Translations under genes and position numbers: made by a program
Assembly (NCBI RefSeq): GCF_000331225.1
Contig: NZ_ANFY01000003.1
Location: 357,001-421,000 of the forward strand
Length of the DNA: 64,000 nt
Direction: 5' to 3'
Origin: Sandarakinorhabdus sp. AAP62
GTDB taxonomy: Bacteria > Pseudomonadota > Alphaproteobacteria > Sphingomonadales > Sphingomonadaceae
Part shown: positions 41,961 through 50,817 of the stretch, one piece after another
Layout of the letters: every line of letters begins with the position of its first letter
Position numbering within the stretch: the first letter of the stretch is position 1
The notes under the pieces: model-generated
Told to the model about the DNA's origin: nothing
Database searches by the model: none
What the model saw: only the letters and a program-made list of their open reading frames with translations

Positions 41961-44390
41961 ATGAGGCGCACAGGCTGGCGGGCAGGCAAGGTCGGGCTTC
42001 TGGCCCTGGCGCTTGTGTCTGCAGTTGCCCACGCCGAGCCGGTCACCATCCACCGCGATGCCATGGGCGTGCCGCATGTGTTTGCCGAGACGTCGGCGGC
42101 GGTGATGTATGGTGCTGGCTATGCGCTGGCGCAGGACCGGTTGGCGGCGATGGAGTTGCAGCGCCGGGCGGCGGCGGGGCGGCGGGCGGAGATACTGGGG
42201 CCGTCGGCGGTTGCCGGTGACCGGACGGCGCGTGATCGCCGCCTGCCCGATGCCGAACTGATGCGCATGTACCACGCCATTCCGGCCGAACATCAGGCGA
42301 TGATGCAGGCCTTCGTGGATGGCATCAACCGCGCTGTGGCCGAGGTGGCGGCTGATCCCGACCACAAGACGCCGCTGGAGTTTCAGCGCTGGGGAATCAA
42401 GCCGACGCCGTGGACGCTGATTGACTATCTTGGCTACATCGCCTCGGTGCCGGGTGGGCGCTACAGCCACGAGATCCAGAATCTGGCCTTCCTGAACATG
42501 CTGGTGCGTCGCCATGGCCCGGCGGCGGCGCGGCGCATTTTCGATGACGTTGTGCCGCTCTCCGACGCCGGTTCGCCCACGGTAATCCCGGCCGGCGAGG
42601 ATCGCGCCCCGGCCCGGCCGCTGCCGCAGGGGAACCCGCTGGCCGTGCGCGCCGGCAGCGTGGACATGACCGGGATATTGCCCGCCGTCCGTCGGCCTGG
42701 GGCGACACCCCAGGAAGGGGCCAGTCGCTGCCTTGTGGTCGGCCCGTCGCGTTCGGCCAATGGCCGGGTGCTGATGCTGGAAGCGACTGCCGATGGCCCC
42801 GAAATCCACCTGCATGGCGGTGGTCTCGATCAGGCCGGTTTCAGCTTCAATGGCTATGGCCCGCCGTTCATGGGACGCGGCGTGCAGCATGGCTGGCTGC
42901 TCACCTCGGGCGTGGCGCAGGCCAACAGCGTCTTTGCCGAGCGGCTGAACCCGAAGAACCGCTATCAATATTGGTTCAAGGGCCGCTGGCGCGCCATGGA
43001 GCAGCGCAGCGAAACCATCCTGGTGAAGGGCGCGGCGCCGGTGCAGCATTTGGTGGCGCGCACCGTGCACGGCCCGGTGATTGCCTGGGAACCGGGCGCC
43101 AATGTCGCCTTCTCCCACGCCATCGGCATGCGCGGCCACGAGATCGACAATTGGGTGGGCATCATCGAGATGGGCCGCGCCCGCAGCCTTGAAGAGTTTG
43201 CCAGCAAGGGCGTCAGCCGCATGGGCTGGAACCTGGGCATCTGCTATGGCGGCGAGGATGGCCAGATCGCCTTTTGGGAAGCCGGCCGCCTGCCCATCCT
43301 GGCCCCCGGCAGCGATCCGCGCCTGCCGATCCCCGGCACCGGCGATCATGAATGGCAGGGCTTCCTGGCCCCGGCTGAACAGCCGCACATGGTGAACCCG
43401 GCCCAGGGCTATTTCCATGCCTGGAACAGCAAGGCGACGGGCTGGAGCCCGGAAGGCACCGAGGCCCGCATCGGCCTGGCCTTCCGCACCTGGGCCGGCA
43501 CCGGACTGGTCGCCAAGCGGCGGGACCTCACCCTGCTCGACATGCGCGCCTTCAACGAGACCATTTTCCACGCCATGGGCGCGCGTGACCGCACGCAGAC
43601 CGATCCGGCGCTGTTCGCCCCCTATTTCCGTGCCGCGATGGCCAGCAGCAGTGACCCCGAGGTGCGCGAAGCCGCGGCGCTGATGCTGTCGTACAACGGC
43701 CTGCACGAGGATCGCGATGGCGACCTGCGCTATGACAATGCCGGCCTCACCCTGTTCCGGCGCTGGCTGACGGTGGCGCCGCGCCAGCTGTTCGAGCCGG
43801 GCATCGGCGACTGGTGGACCCGCATCGATGATGGCCGCTACCTGCGTTATCAGACCAGCCTGTTGCTGCGGGCGCTGCAAGGCGAGCAGGCCGCCACGCC
43901 GCTCACGTTCGACTGGTTTGCGGGCCGCGACCGCACAGGGCTGGTGGCCGACACGATCAAGGCCACGGTCGAGCAACTGCGCCCCCAGTTCCCCGGCCGG
44001 CCGCTGGCGGACTGGAAGCTCCCGCACTTCTGGAAATATTATGATCCGGCTGCGCGCCAGTCTGACCGGCCGGCCCTGCCCGATGCGCCGGATCCCGCTC
44101 GCCTTTCGGCACAATTGAAGCTGGGGCCGGTGATGGCGCCGCACAATGGCGGTGAAGGCTGGGTGGGGCTGATGGAGATCGTGCCCGGCAAGCCTGCGCT
44201 CTATTCCGTAGTCGATGCCGGCGGGCAAAGCCAGTTCATCGACCCGCAGGGCCAGGGCAACCCCCACCTGACCGACCAGACCATGATGCACGAGACCAAC
44301 GAGCTGAAGAAGATCGAGATGGCGCCGGCCACGGTACGGGCCAGCGCCGTGTCCACCCAGACCATCGACTATGTGCCGGCAAGGCCCTGA
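41961..44390 (+). CDS. Penicillin acylase (S45) family Ntn-hydrolase, atypical nucleophile region
   Basis: 809 residues with a signal peptide (VGLLALALVSAVAHA). The family start VTIHRDAMGVPHVFAETSAAVMYGAGYALAQDRLAAMELQRR is clear. The self-cleavage site is normally Ser-Asn-x-Trp; here it reads GASRCLVVGPSRSANG, keeping Ser at about residue 255 but changing the following Asn and Trp, and the usual NDPH further on is EATA. The rest of the beta chain (GWNLGICYGGEDGQIAFWEAGRLP, WNSKATGW) is well formed. It may act on acyl-homoserine lactones, peptides or nothing. The start has GGGGG 5 bases upstream; ATG 41946 is an alternative. Confidence 0.82.
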   Translation: MRRTGWRAGKVGLLALALVSAVAHAEPVTIHRDAMGVPHVFAETSAAVMYGAGYALAQDRLAAMELQRRAAAGRRAEILGPSAVAGDRTARDRRLPDAELMRMYHAIPAEHQAMMQAFVDGINRAVAEVAADPDHKTPLEFQRWGIKPTPWTLIDYLGYIASVPGGRYSHEIQNLAFLNMLVRRHGPAAARRIFDDVVPLSDAGSPTVIPAGEDRAPARPLPQGNPLAVRAGSVDMTGILPAVRRPGATPQEGASRCLVVGPSRSANGRVLMLEATADGPEIHLHGGGLDQAGFSFNGYGPPFMGRGVQHGWLLTSGVAQANSVFAERLNPKNRYQYWFKGRWRAMEQRSETILVKGAAPVQHLVARTVHGPVIAWEPGANVAFSHAIGMRGHEIDNWVGIIEMGRARSLEEFASKGVSRMGWNLGICYGGEDGQIAFWEAGRLPILAPGSDPRLPIPGTGDHEWQGFLAPAEQPHMVNPAQGYFHAWNSKATGWSPEGTEARIGLAFRTWAGTGLVAKRRDLTLLDMRAFNETIFHAMGARDRTQTDPALFAPYFRAAMASSSDPEVREAAALMLSYNGLHEDRDGDLRYDNAGLTLFRRWLTVAPRQLFEPGIGDWWTRIDDGRYLRYQTSLLLRALQGEQAATPLTFDWFAGRDRTGLVADTIKATVEQLRPQFPGRPLADWKLPHFWKYYDPAARQSDRPALPDAPDPARLSAQLKLGPVMAPHNGGEGWVGLMEIVPGKPALYSVVDAGGQSQFIDPQGQGNPHLTDQTMMHETNELKKIEMAPATVRASAVSTQTIDYVPARP

Positions 44391-44393
44391 GCT

Positions 44394-45149
44394 TCAGACT
44401 TCCTGCAGCAGCGCTTCCGTCTCGCCGATGCTGGCCGGGGTGCCGACGTGGAACCACAGGCCGGGGTGGCTGATGCCGAACATGCGGCCGGATTCCAGTG
44501 CCTTGTTCCAGGCGCGCCACATGGTGAAGGGTTCCACCGGTTCGCCGTCGAACAGCGCGCGGCTGATGATCTGTACGCCGGAATAGACGAAGGGGGCGAC
44601 CTTGAGGCCGGCGCGGGGGGTGAGGCGGCCGAGGCCATCCATGTGGAAATCGCCGCGGCCTTCATAGCCGTGGGCGCGGGCGAGGGGGACGAGGAGGAGG
44701 AGGGCGTCCATCTGGGTGGCGTCCCAGCGCTGGGCGAGCAGGCGCAGCGTGTCGACCGGGCCGTCGATCCACATATTGTCGGCGTTGATGGTATAGAAGG
44801 CCTCGCCCTTCAGCAGCGGCAGCGCCTTGGTGATGCCGCCGCCGGTTTCCAGCAGCAGGCCGCGTTCATCGGAAACATCGATGCGGGCCGGGGCCTTGCG
44901 GGCGCGTACGGTGGCTTCGATCTGATCGGCAAAATAGTGGGCGTTGACCACGGCGTGGTCGATGCCGGCAGCGGCGACGCCGTCCAGCGCGCGATCGAGC
45001 AGGCTCTTGCCGGCCACCTCGATCAGCGGCTTGGGCCGCGTGGCGGTCAATGGGCGCATGCGCTTGCCCAAGCCAGCGGCCATCACCATGGCGCTGTGCG
45101 GCAGCACGCAATCGATATGCGGTTTCAGGGACAGCGGGGCCTTGCTCAT
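44394..45149 (-). CDS. murU: N-acetylmuramate-1-phosphate uridylyltransferase-like
   Basis: 251 residues, a sugar-nucleotidyltransferase with MVMAAGLGKRMRPLTATRPKPLIEVAGKSLLDRAL at the N-terminus (nucleotide-binding G-x-G-x-R), INADNMWIDG (metal) and FHVGTPASIGETEALL at the end. In Pseudomonas and alphaproteobacteria the pair AmgK-MurU converts recycled MurNAc to UDP-MurNAc, bypassing de novo synthesis and giving intrinsic fosfomycin tolerance. The overlap with amgK (ATGA) and this order support the name; the substrate is inferred from context. Confidence 0.88.
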   Translation of the reverse strand: MSKAPLSLKPHIDCVLPHSAMVMAAGLGKRMRPLTATRPKPLIEVAGKSLLDRALDGVAAAGIDHAVVNAHYFADQIEATVRARKAPARIDVSDERGLLLETGGGITKALPLLKGEAFYTINADNMWIDGPVDTLRLLAQRWDATQMDALLLLVPLARAHGYEGRGDFHMDGLGRLTPRAGLKVAPFVYSGVQIISRALFDGEPVEPFTMWRAWNKALESGRMFGISHPGLWFHVGTPASIGETEALLQEV

Positions 45150-46120
45150 GCCGGCACCGTTACGCCGTGGCGGGCGCTGGCCGGCACATGGGCGTCGAAC
45201 CAGGCCTTTACCGGGGCCAACACCGGATGCTGCAGATCGGCGTTCACCAGTTCCCACAGGCGAGGGTGGAACTTGGGGTAGGCCGGCTTGCCGTCGCGGA
45301 CATAGAGGCGGGTGAAGACGCCCAAAATCTTGATGTTCCGTTGGGCCGCCAGAATGGCATAGGCGGTGCGGAAGGCCGCTTCATCCAGATCTGGCCGGGC
45401 CGCGATGTAGCGCTCCAGCATTGCGGCTTCCAGTTCGGGCGACACGACGCGGCGGATATCCTGCAGCAGGCTGGCGAGATCATAGGCCGGGTGGCCGGCC
45501 AGCGCGTCCTGATAGTCGAGCAGACCCAGGCGCTTGAGGCCCGGGCGATCGAGCAGCATCAGATTATCGGCGTGATAATCGCGCAGCACCAGCACGGGTG
45601 GGTGGGTGAACAGCGCGGGCCACAGCGGCGCCCAGGCTGCATCGTAACCGGGTGCTTCGGCCAGGCCGACGGCGGGCAGATACCAATCGGGGAACAGCCG
45701 GGCTTCGCGCAGATACTCGGCCTCGGTGTAAGGCGGCACGTCAGCCGGCGGGTGCTTGTGCAATTCGGCGAGGATATCGACGGCGGCGGCGTAGATTTCA
45801 TGCTCGGCGCTGGCATCTTCGGCCAGCACCGGATTCACGCGGCCATCGCCATAATCTTCCAGCAGCACCAGGCCCTGATCGAGATCGGTGGCCAGCGGCT
45901 GCGGGGCAGAAAAGCCCAGATTATGCAGATGCTTGCCGATGGCGAGGAAGGGGCGCGAATCCTCCTTGTCGGGCGGCGCATCCATCAGCACGGCCGTGCG
46001 GCCCTGCAGTTCCACCCGGAAATAGCGGCGGAAACTGGCGTCCCCGGCCAGCGGCCGTACGGCGGCGCCGCCCCAGCCATGGGCGTTGAGGAAGGCGCCC
46101 GTGCCGGGCGGCGGAATCAT
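45146..46120 (-). CDS. amgK: Anomeric MurNAc/GlcNAc kinase AmgK-like
   Basis: 324 residues of the aminoglycoside phosphotransferase fold. VLVLRDYHADNLMLL is the catalytic loop and LGLLDYQDALAGHPAYDLASLLQDIRR the metal-binding segment; GDASFRRYFRV lies in the N-lobe. It lies between tsaE and murU with 4-base overlaps on both sides, the typical alphaproteobacterial arrangement. It probably phosphorylates MurNAc at C1 for MurU. The start 46120 (MIPPPGTGAF) gives a normal length. Confidence 0.9.
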   Translation of the reverse strand: MIPPPGTGAFLNAHGWGGAAVRPLAGDASFRRYFRVELQGRTAVLMDAPPDKEDSRPFLAIGKHLHNLGFSAPQPLATDLDQGLVLLEDYGDGRVNPVLAEDASAEHEIYAAAVDILAELHKHPPADVPPYTEAEYLREARLFPDWYLPAVGLAEAPGYDAAWAPLWPALFTHPPVLVLRDYHADNLMLLDRPGLKRLGLLDYQDALAGHPAYDLASLLQDIRRVVSPELEAAMLERYIAARPDLDEAAFRTAYAILAAQRNIKILGVFTRLYVRDGKPAYPKFHPRLWELVNADLQHPVLAPVKAWFDAHVPASARHGVTVPA

Positions 46121-46578
46121 CTGGGAGAGGGAGGTGGCCACCGGTCTTCCCAAGCCGGGGGCGTGTCCCAAGTCAAGCGGCGTGGTGCGTCGCCGCTGCC
46201 GGAAAATGCCAGACGGAGGGCATCGGGTGGCAATCGGTGTCCCAATCGTTCCGGCCACTCGATCAGCAGGGCCGCATCGGTTTCGAACAGGCCCAGAGCG
46301 TCGGCCTCTGCTGGATCGTCCAGCCGGTAGAGATCGACATGCCAGACCGGCACCGGCAGATCATCATAGGGCTGCACCAGCGTGAAGGTGGGCGATGGCA
46401 CCTCGCCGGCCCAGCCCAGCGCCTGCAGCAGCCCGCGGGCGAAGGTGGATTTGCCGGCGCCCAGATCGCCCGAAAGCGCCACCACGTCGCCGGGGCGCAG
46501 CACGGCCGCGAGCTGCGCGGCAACCGCCTGCGTGTCGGCCTCGCTGGCCAGGGTCAGCTCAGAAATCGATGGTGACAT
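46117..46578 (-). CDS. tsaE: tRNA threonylcarbamoyladenosine biosynthesis protein TsaE
   Basis: 153 residues. P-loop GDLGAGKSTFARGLL, SPTFTLVQPY, HVDLYRL and IEWPERL are the TsaE motifs. It is the ATPase of the TsaBDE complex for the t6A modification. Start 46578 lies 20 bases inside the upstream receptor gene, so it appears to be translated from a receptor-tsaE-amgK-murU message. Confidence 0.95.
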   Translation of the reverse strand: MSPSISELTLASEADTQAVAAQLAAVLRPGDVVALSGDLGAGKSTFARGLLQALGWAGEVPSPTFTLVQPYDDLPVPVWHVDLYRLDDPAEADALGLFETDAALLIEWPERLGHRLPPDALRLAFSGSGDAPRRLTWDTPPAWEDRWPPPSPR

Positions 46579-48556
46579 AGGCCTGGGCCAGCCGACCGGG
46601 AATGGGGCCATAGGCGCCGGCGCCGCGCAGATCATAGCCTTCCACGTCGAACAGGTTCGTCACCTGCACGCGCAGCAGGGCGTTGTTGCCGGCCAGCTTG
46701 AAGCGATAGCGGCCGCCAAGATCGACGATGGTGCGGGCCGGGATGGCGACGCTGTTGCTCACCGTGGCGGTTTCCGAACTGCGATAGGCGATGCGGGTAT
46801 CGAAGGAGAAGCCGGGCGCGAAGGGTGGCCGCCAATCGGCGCTGAATTCGACACGCTGGCTGATGGCGCCCACCGGCCGTTCGCCGATGAGTCCCGGTGC
46901 GGCGCCGGGGGCGGTCACCTTGGGCCACAGCCAGACGCCGCCGGCGACGACGCTGAGCGTGGGCGTCAGCGGCCCGGCGACACTGGCTTCGATACCGCGA
47001 TTGGACACATCGCCCAGCACATCGAAGCGGCCATTGGCATCAAGGTTGAAATAGGGCTTGGTGATGTCGAACACGCCGGCCACCAGCTTGATCTGATCGG
47101 TGAGCGCCAGCCGCAGCCCGGCATCGATCTGGCGGGTGCGGATGGCGGGCAGCGCCTCGTTGCGGTTGGCAGCATTGCCGGGGGCAACGCCGCTTTCCTC
47201 CAGGCCATTGACCGTGCCGGCATAGACGACCAGCGCCGGGGTGATGTTGGCGGCAACGGTGATGTTGTAGAGCAGCAACCGATCATCGGTGGCCTGCACG
47301 CCGCCACCCGGCAGATCGATGCGCTTTTTATAGTCGGTCCATTGCAGGCCGGCGGCGAGTTCGCCCACGCCCAGCCAGCGGCCTTCATAGCCGATGCCGC
47401 CGGTGATCTGTTTCACATCATCAAACTGCTGTGCGGTGAAGCGAAAGGCGGGTTCCGGCACGCGGCTGGGTGTATCGATCTGCACCGGGCCCAGTTCCAG
47501 CGTGTCGCTGCCGCCAAAACGGCGATCGCCGCTGCGGCCGCGCACCGCGAGATGAATCTGGTGCCGGCGCGGGCCTTCGTCGATCTGGCGGGTCAGGCGC
47601 ACTTCACCGCTGACGGCGGCAAAATTCAGGCGCGGATCGGCGATCACCCGCTGCGTGCCGGTGCGATCGGGCTGGAGATTGCGCACCAGGTTGGTCATCT
47701 GGCGATCGCGCACGCGCGAAGAGCGGAAGAGGCCGGCGCGCAGCTGCCATTGCGGGGCGATCTGCCAATCCGCAGCCAGGCCGGTGTTGATGTCGAGCCC
47801 CTGGCCGGCCACCCAATCCGGCCCGAAACGCTGGCGGCGCGGCAACAGTGGTGGCAGGAACTCGGACGCGGTCTGAAAGGTGAGGCGGTGATCATCCAGC
47901 GTCTGGCGCAGCACGTTGACAAAGGGGATCAGGGTGAGGCCGGGCGCCGGGGTCGAGCGTGCGATCAGCGTGCCACCAAGGCTGTCTTCCCTTGTCTGAT
48001 CAAGGCCGTTTTCCAGCCGCAGCGATGCGCCCAGCCCAAGGCTCAAGCTTTCGCTGGCCGGCAATGCCGCATCCACTTCGGCATTCAGCGTGCCCCAGGC
48101 ATCGGCGGCCAGCAGCAGGCTGGCCGCGGCGTCGTCTCCCGGCCGGCGGAAACCGAAATCGACGAGGCCGGTGGGTGCGGGGAACGGGCTGCCCAGCGCC
48201 GACAGGCCCACCCTTATGGTGGTGGTGCGGCTGATGCGCGTGGATGGTGGCACCACCGGATCGAAGTAGAGGCCATCGATGCGCACATTGCCGGCGGCGA
48301 TCGGTGAGAAGCCGCGCACGTTCATCTGGTTGTAGATGCCGATCACCTCGCGGCCCACCGTGCTGCCAAAGGCATCGCCGGATTGGCGCACGGCGTTTTC
48401 GTCGGAGCGGCTGCCGGTGGCGGCCACGGGTGCGGCCGGCGGCGACAGATCGGGCTCGTCGGCGGGCGGCGTGGCGCGGAGCGGCGGCACGCTGTCGTTG
48501 GGCGCTGGTTGCGCCAGCAGCAGCGCAGCGGCCAGAGAGGACAGCAGGGCAGACAT
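46559..48556 (-). CDS. TonB-dependent-receptor-like outer-membrane protein, paralogue 2
   Basis: 665 residues. A signal peptide (MSALLSSLAAALLLAQPAP) is followed by a Pro/Ala-rich linker, a short plug-like domain (VAATGSRSDENAVRQSGDAF, VRGFSPIAAGNVRIDGLYFDP) and a barrel ending in AQAYVTIDF. It is close to the neighbour at 48623-50650, with blocks such as KPYFNLDANGRFDVLGDV nearly identical. Start 48556 has no clear ribosome site; a TTG 36 bases upstream is a poor alternative. A siderophore-type receptor is possible, but the ligand is unknown. It overlaps tsaE by 20 bases. Confidence 0.82.
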   Translation of the reverse strand: MSALLSSLAAALLLAQPAPNDSVPPLRATPPADEPDLSPPAAPVAATGSRSDENAVRQSGDAFGSTVGREVIGIYNQMNVRGFSPIAAGNVRIDGLYFDPVVPPSTRISRTTTIRVGLSALGSPFPAPTGLVDFGFRRPGDDAAASLLLAADAWGTLNAEVDAALPASESLSLGLGASLRLENGLDQTREDSLGGTLIARSTPAPGLTLIPFVNVLRQTLDDHRLTFQTASEFLPPLLPRRQRFGPDWVAGQGLDINTGLAADWQIAPQWQLRAGLFRSSRVRDRQMTNLVRNLQPDRTGTQRVIADPRLNFAAVSGEVRLTRQIDEGPRRHQIHLAVRGRSGDRRFGGSDTLELGPVQIDTPSRVPEPAFRFTAQQFDDVKQITGGIGYEGRWLGVGELAAGLQWTDYKKRIDLPGGGVQATDDRLLLYNITVAANITPALVVYAGTVNGLEESGVAPGNAANRNEALPAIRTRQIDAGLRLALTDQIKLVAGVFDITKPYFNLDANGRFDVLGDVSNRGIEASVAGPLTPTLSVVAGGVWLWPKVTAPGAAPGLIGERPVGAISQRVEFSADWRPPFAPGFSFDTRIAYRSSETATVSNSVAIPARTIVDLGGRYRFKLAGNNALLRVQVTNLFDVEGYDLRGAGAYGPIPGRLAQAYVTIDF

Positions 48557-48622
48557 ATATTCTGCGTTTGCCGCTTTGCCCACCAATCGCAAGGGCTGGC
48601 AGCCAGAAAAGCGCCGTGCCCT

Positions 48623-50650
48623 CTAGAAATCGACGGTGAGATAGGCCTGGGTCACCCGGCCGGGCAGCACCGTATAGGCATTGGCGCCGCGCAGTTCATA
48701 GCCCTGTTGGCTGAACAGGTTGGTGGCCTGCACACGCAACACCGCCTCGTTGCCGGCCAGCTTGAAACGGTAGCGGCCGCCCAGATCGATCAACGTGCGG
48801 GTGGGCACGCGAACCAGGTTGTTGACCGTGGCGACTTCCGGCGAACGATAGGAAAGGCGCATGTCCAGCGACAGGCCGGGCGCGAAATCCGGGCGCCAAT
48901 CGGCAGAAAGTTCGACGCGTTCCGAAATCGCCCCCACCGGCAGCCGGCCGACCAGGCCGCGCGTGACGGCATCACCGGTCACGCGCGGGCGCAGCAGGCT
49001 GGCACCCGCCACCAGTGACAGTTCAGGGGTGATCGGCCCGGCGATGCTGGCTTCCACGCCGCGGTTGATCACATCGCCCAGCACATCGAAGCGGCCATTG
49101 GCATCGAGATTGAAATAGGGCTTCGACACCTCGAACAGGCCGGCCACCAGCCGCATGCCGCCGCCCAGATTGACACGCACACCGGCATCGATCTGGCTGG
49201 TCTGGATCGCCGGCAGCGCTTCGTTGCGGTTGGAGGCGAAATTGGGCGCGACGCCGGATTCCTCCAGCCCGGTGACGGCGCCGCCATAAAGGCTGATATC
49301 GTCACTGATCTGCACGGCGGTGGTGACATTGTAGAGCCACGGACTGGCATCGATGCCATTGATGGCGCCGGGGAAGCCGATGCGCTTGCTGTAATCGCTC
49401 TTCTGCACGCCCACCGACAATTCGCCGACGCCGGCCCAGCGGCCTTCATAGGCGATGCCGCCGGTCCACTGCCGCACATTGTCTTCCTGTTGCGGGCCGA
49501 AATTGAGCACCGGCGGCGGCACGTCGGGCGCCCGCGTCAGGATGTTGACGGTCCCCAGATCGACCACGCCGGAGCCATCGAAGCGGCGATAGGTCTGGCG
49601 ACCGCGCAGCGTGACATGCACCTGGTGCAGGCGTGGGCCCTCGGCGATGCGACTGGTCAGCCGCACTTCACCGCTGGTGGCGCCGTTGTAGAGCGTGGGA
49701 TCGCCGGTGATGCGTTGATTGCCGGTGCCATCGGGGGAGCTGATGCGCACCACATTGGCAAATTGCCCATCGATCACCCGCTGCGACCGGAACAGGCCGG
49801 CGCGCAGCAGCCAGCCGTCGCTGATCGTCCAGTCGGTGATCACACCGGCGTTGAGTTCGACGTCGCCGCCGCGCGACCACCATGGCCCGAAGAACTGGCG
49901 GCGCGGCAGGCGCGGCGGCAGGAAATTGCCCTGTGGCACCGAAAGCGGGCCATGATCGTCGATCAGCGTGTGGCGCACGTTGATGAACGGCAGCAGGCTG
50001 AATCGGGCCGAGGGCTTCCATTCGGCGATGAAGGCGCCTTCATAGCTGTGATCGCGGGTCTTGTTCTGGCCGTTTTCCAGCACCATGCCAGCGCCAAAGC
50101 CAACGCTGAGCGTGGAGCCGAGCGGCAGCGTGGCATCGAATTCCGCGGTGGGCGTGTGCCACGTGTTGTAGCCGATCAGCACGCTGGCGGCGGCTTCCTG
50201 CCCCGGGCGGCGCAGGCCCAGATCGACGATGCCGGTGGGGGCGGGAAACGGGCTGCCCAGCGCAGACGGGCCGACGCGGATGGTGGTGGCGCGCACCAGC
50301 CGGCTGGACGGCGTGACAATGGGATCGAAATAGAGCCCGTCGATGCGGACGTTGCCGGCCGCGACCGGCGAGAAGCCACGCACGCGCTCGCGGCTGTAGA
50401 GGCCGGAGACTTCGCGGCCGATCGAGGTGCCAAAGGCGTCGCCGGCCTGGCGCACGGCATTTTCCGCCGATCGGCTGCCGGTGGCGGCGACGATGGGCGC
50501 GGCGGTATCGGGTTCGTCGCCTGCAGGCAGTTCGGCAGGCGGCGGCGTGCTATCGTTGGGCGGCGCAGGTTGCGCGGCCAGGGCTGGCACTGCCAACAGC
50601 CACGTGCTGGCCATGGCCACCATCCGGCCCGCGATGCTTGCAACTGTCAT
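48623..50650 (-). CDS. TonB-dependent-receptor-like outer-membrane protein, paralogue 1
   Basis: 675 residues. A signal peptide (about 1-32) is followed by a Pro-rich linker (APPNDSTPPPAELPAGDEPDT), a plug-like domain with VRGFSPVAAGNVRIDGLYFDP and a barrel ending in TQAYLTVDF. The plug is shorter than that of classical FhuA-type receptors such as the one at 27774. Its twin lies 66 bases downstream on the same strand. It lies downstream of ahcY behind a hairpin. Ligand unknown. Confidence 0.83.
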   Translation of the reverse strand: MTVASIAGRMVAMASTWLLAVPALAAQPAPPNDSTPPPAELPAGDEPDTAAPIVAATGSRSAENAVRQAGDAFGTSIGREVSGLYSRERVRGFSPVAAGNVRIDGLYFDPIVTPSSRLVRATTIRVGPSALGSPFPAPTGIVDLGLRRPGQEAAASVLIGYNTWHTPTAEFDATLPLGSTLSVGFGAGMVLENGQNKTRDHSYEGAFIAEWKPSARFSLLPFINVRHTLIDDHGPLSVPQGNFLPPRLPRRQFFGPWWSRGGDVELNAGVITDWTISDGWLLRAGLFRSQRVIDGQFANVVRISSPDGTGNQRITGDPTLYNGATSGEVRLTSRIAEGPRLHQVHVTLRGRQTYRRFDGSGVVDLGTVNILTRAPDVPPPVLNFGPQQEDNVRQWTGGIAYEGRWAGVGELSVGVQKSDYSKRIGFPGAINGIDASPWLYNVTTAVQISDDISLYGGAVTGLEESGVAPNFASNRNEALPAIQTSQIDAGVRVNLGGGMRLVAGLFEVSKPYFNLDANGRFDVLGDVINRGVEASIAGPITPELSLVAGASLLRPRVTGDAVTRGLVGRLPVGAISERVELSADWRPDFAPGLSLDMRLSYRSPEVATVNNLVRVPTRTLIDLGGRYRFKLAGNEAVLRVQATNLFSQQGYELRGANAYTVLPGRVTQAYLTVDF

Positions 50651-50751
50651 ATTCCGCTCTTGGCCAGCGACTTGGCCTGAGTCCAGCGCCAAAATGCGCA
50701 GGATGATGTGCCGCTTGCACCGCGCCGCATCCGCCGTTGCCCGAAACGACA

Positions 50752-50787
50752 GGGGCGGTGACGGGGACATTCCCCCATCACCGCCCC
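50752..50787 (-). terminator. Hairpin after ahcY
   Basis: A 10-bp outer stem (50752-50761 with 50778-50787) enclosing a GGGG/CCCC inner stem. No T run follows on the minus strand, so it may slow rather than stop polymerase between ahcY and the receptor pair. Confidence 0.55.
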
Positions 50788-50817
50788 CACCATGGCGTGC
50801 CGACGTGGCGGCCAGCA

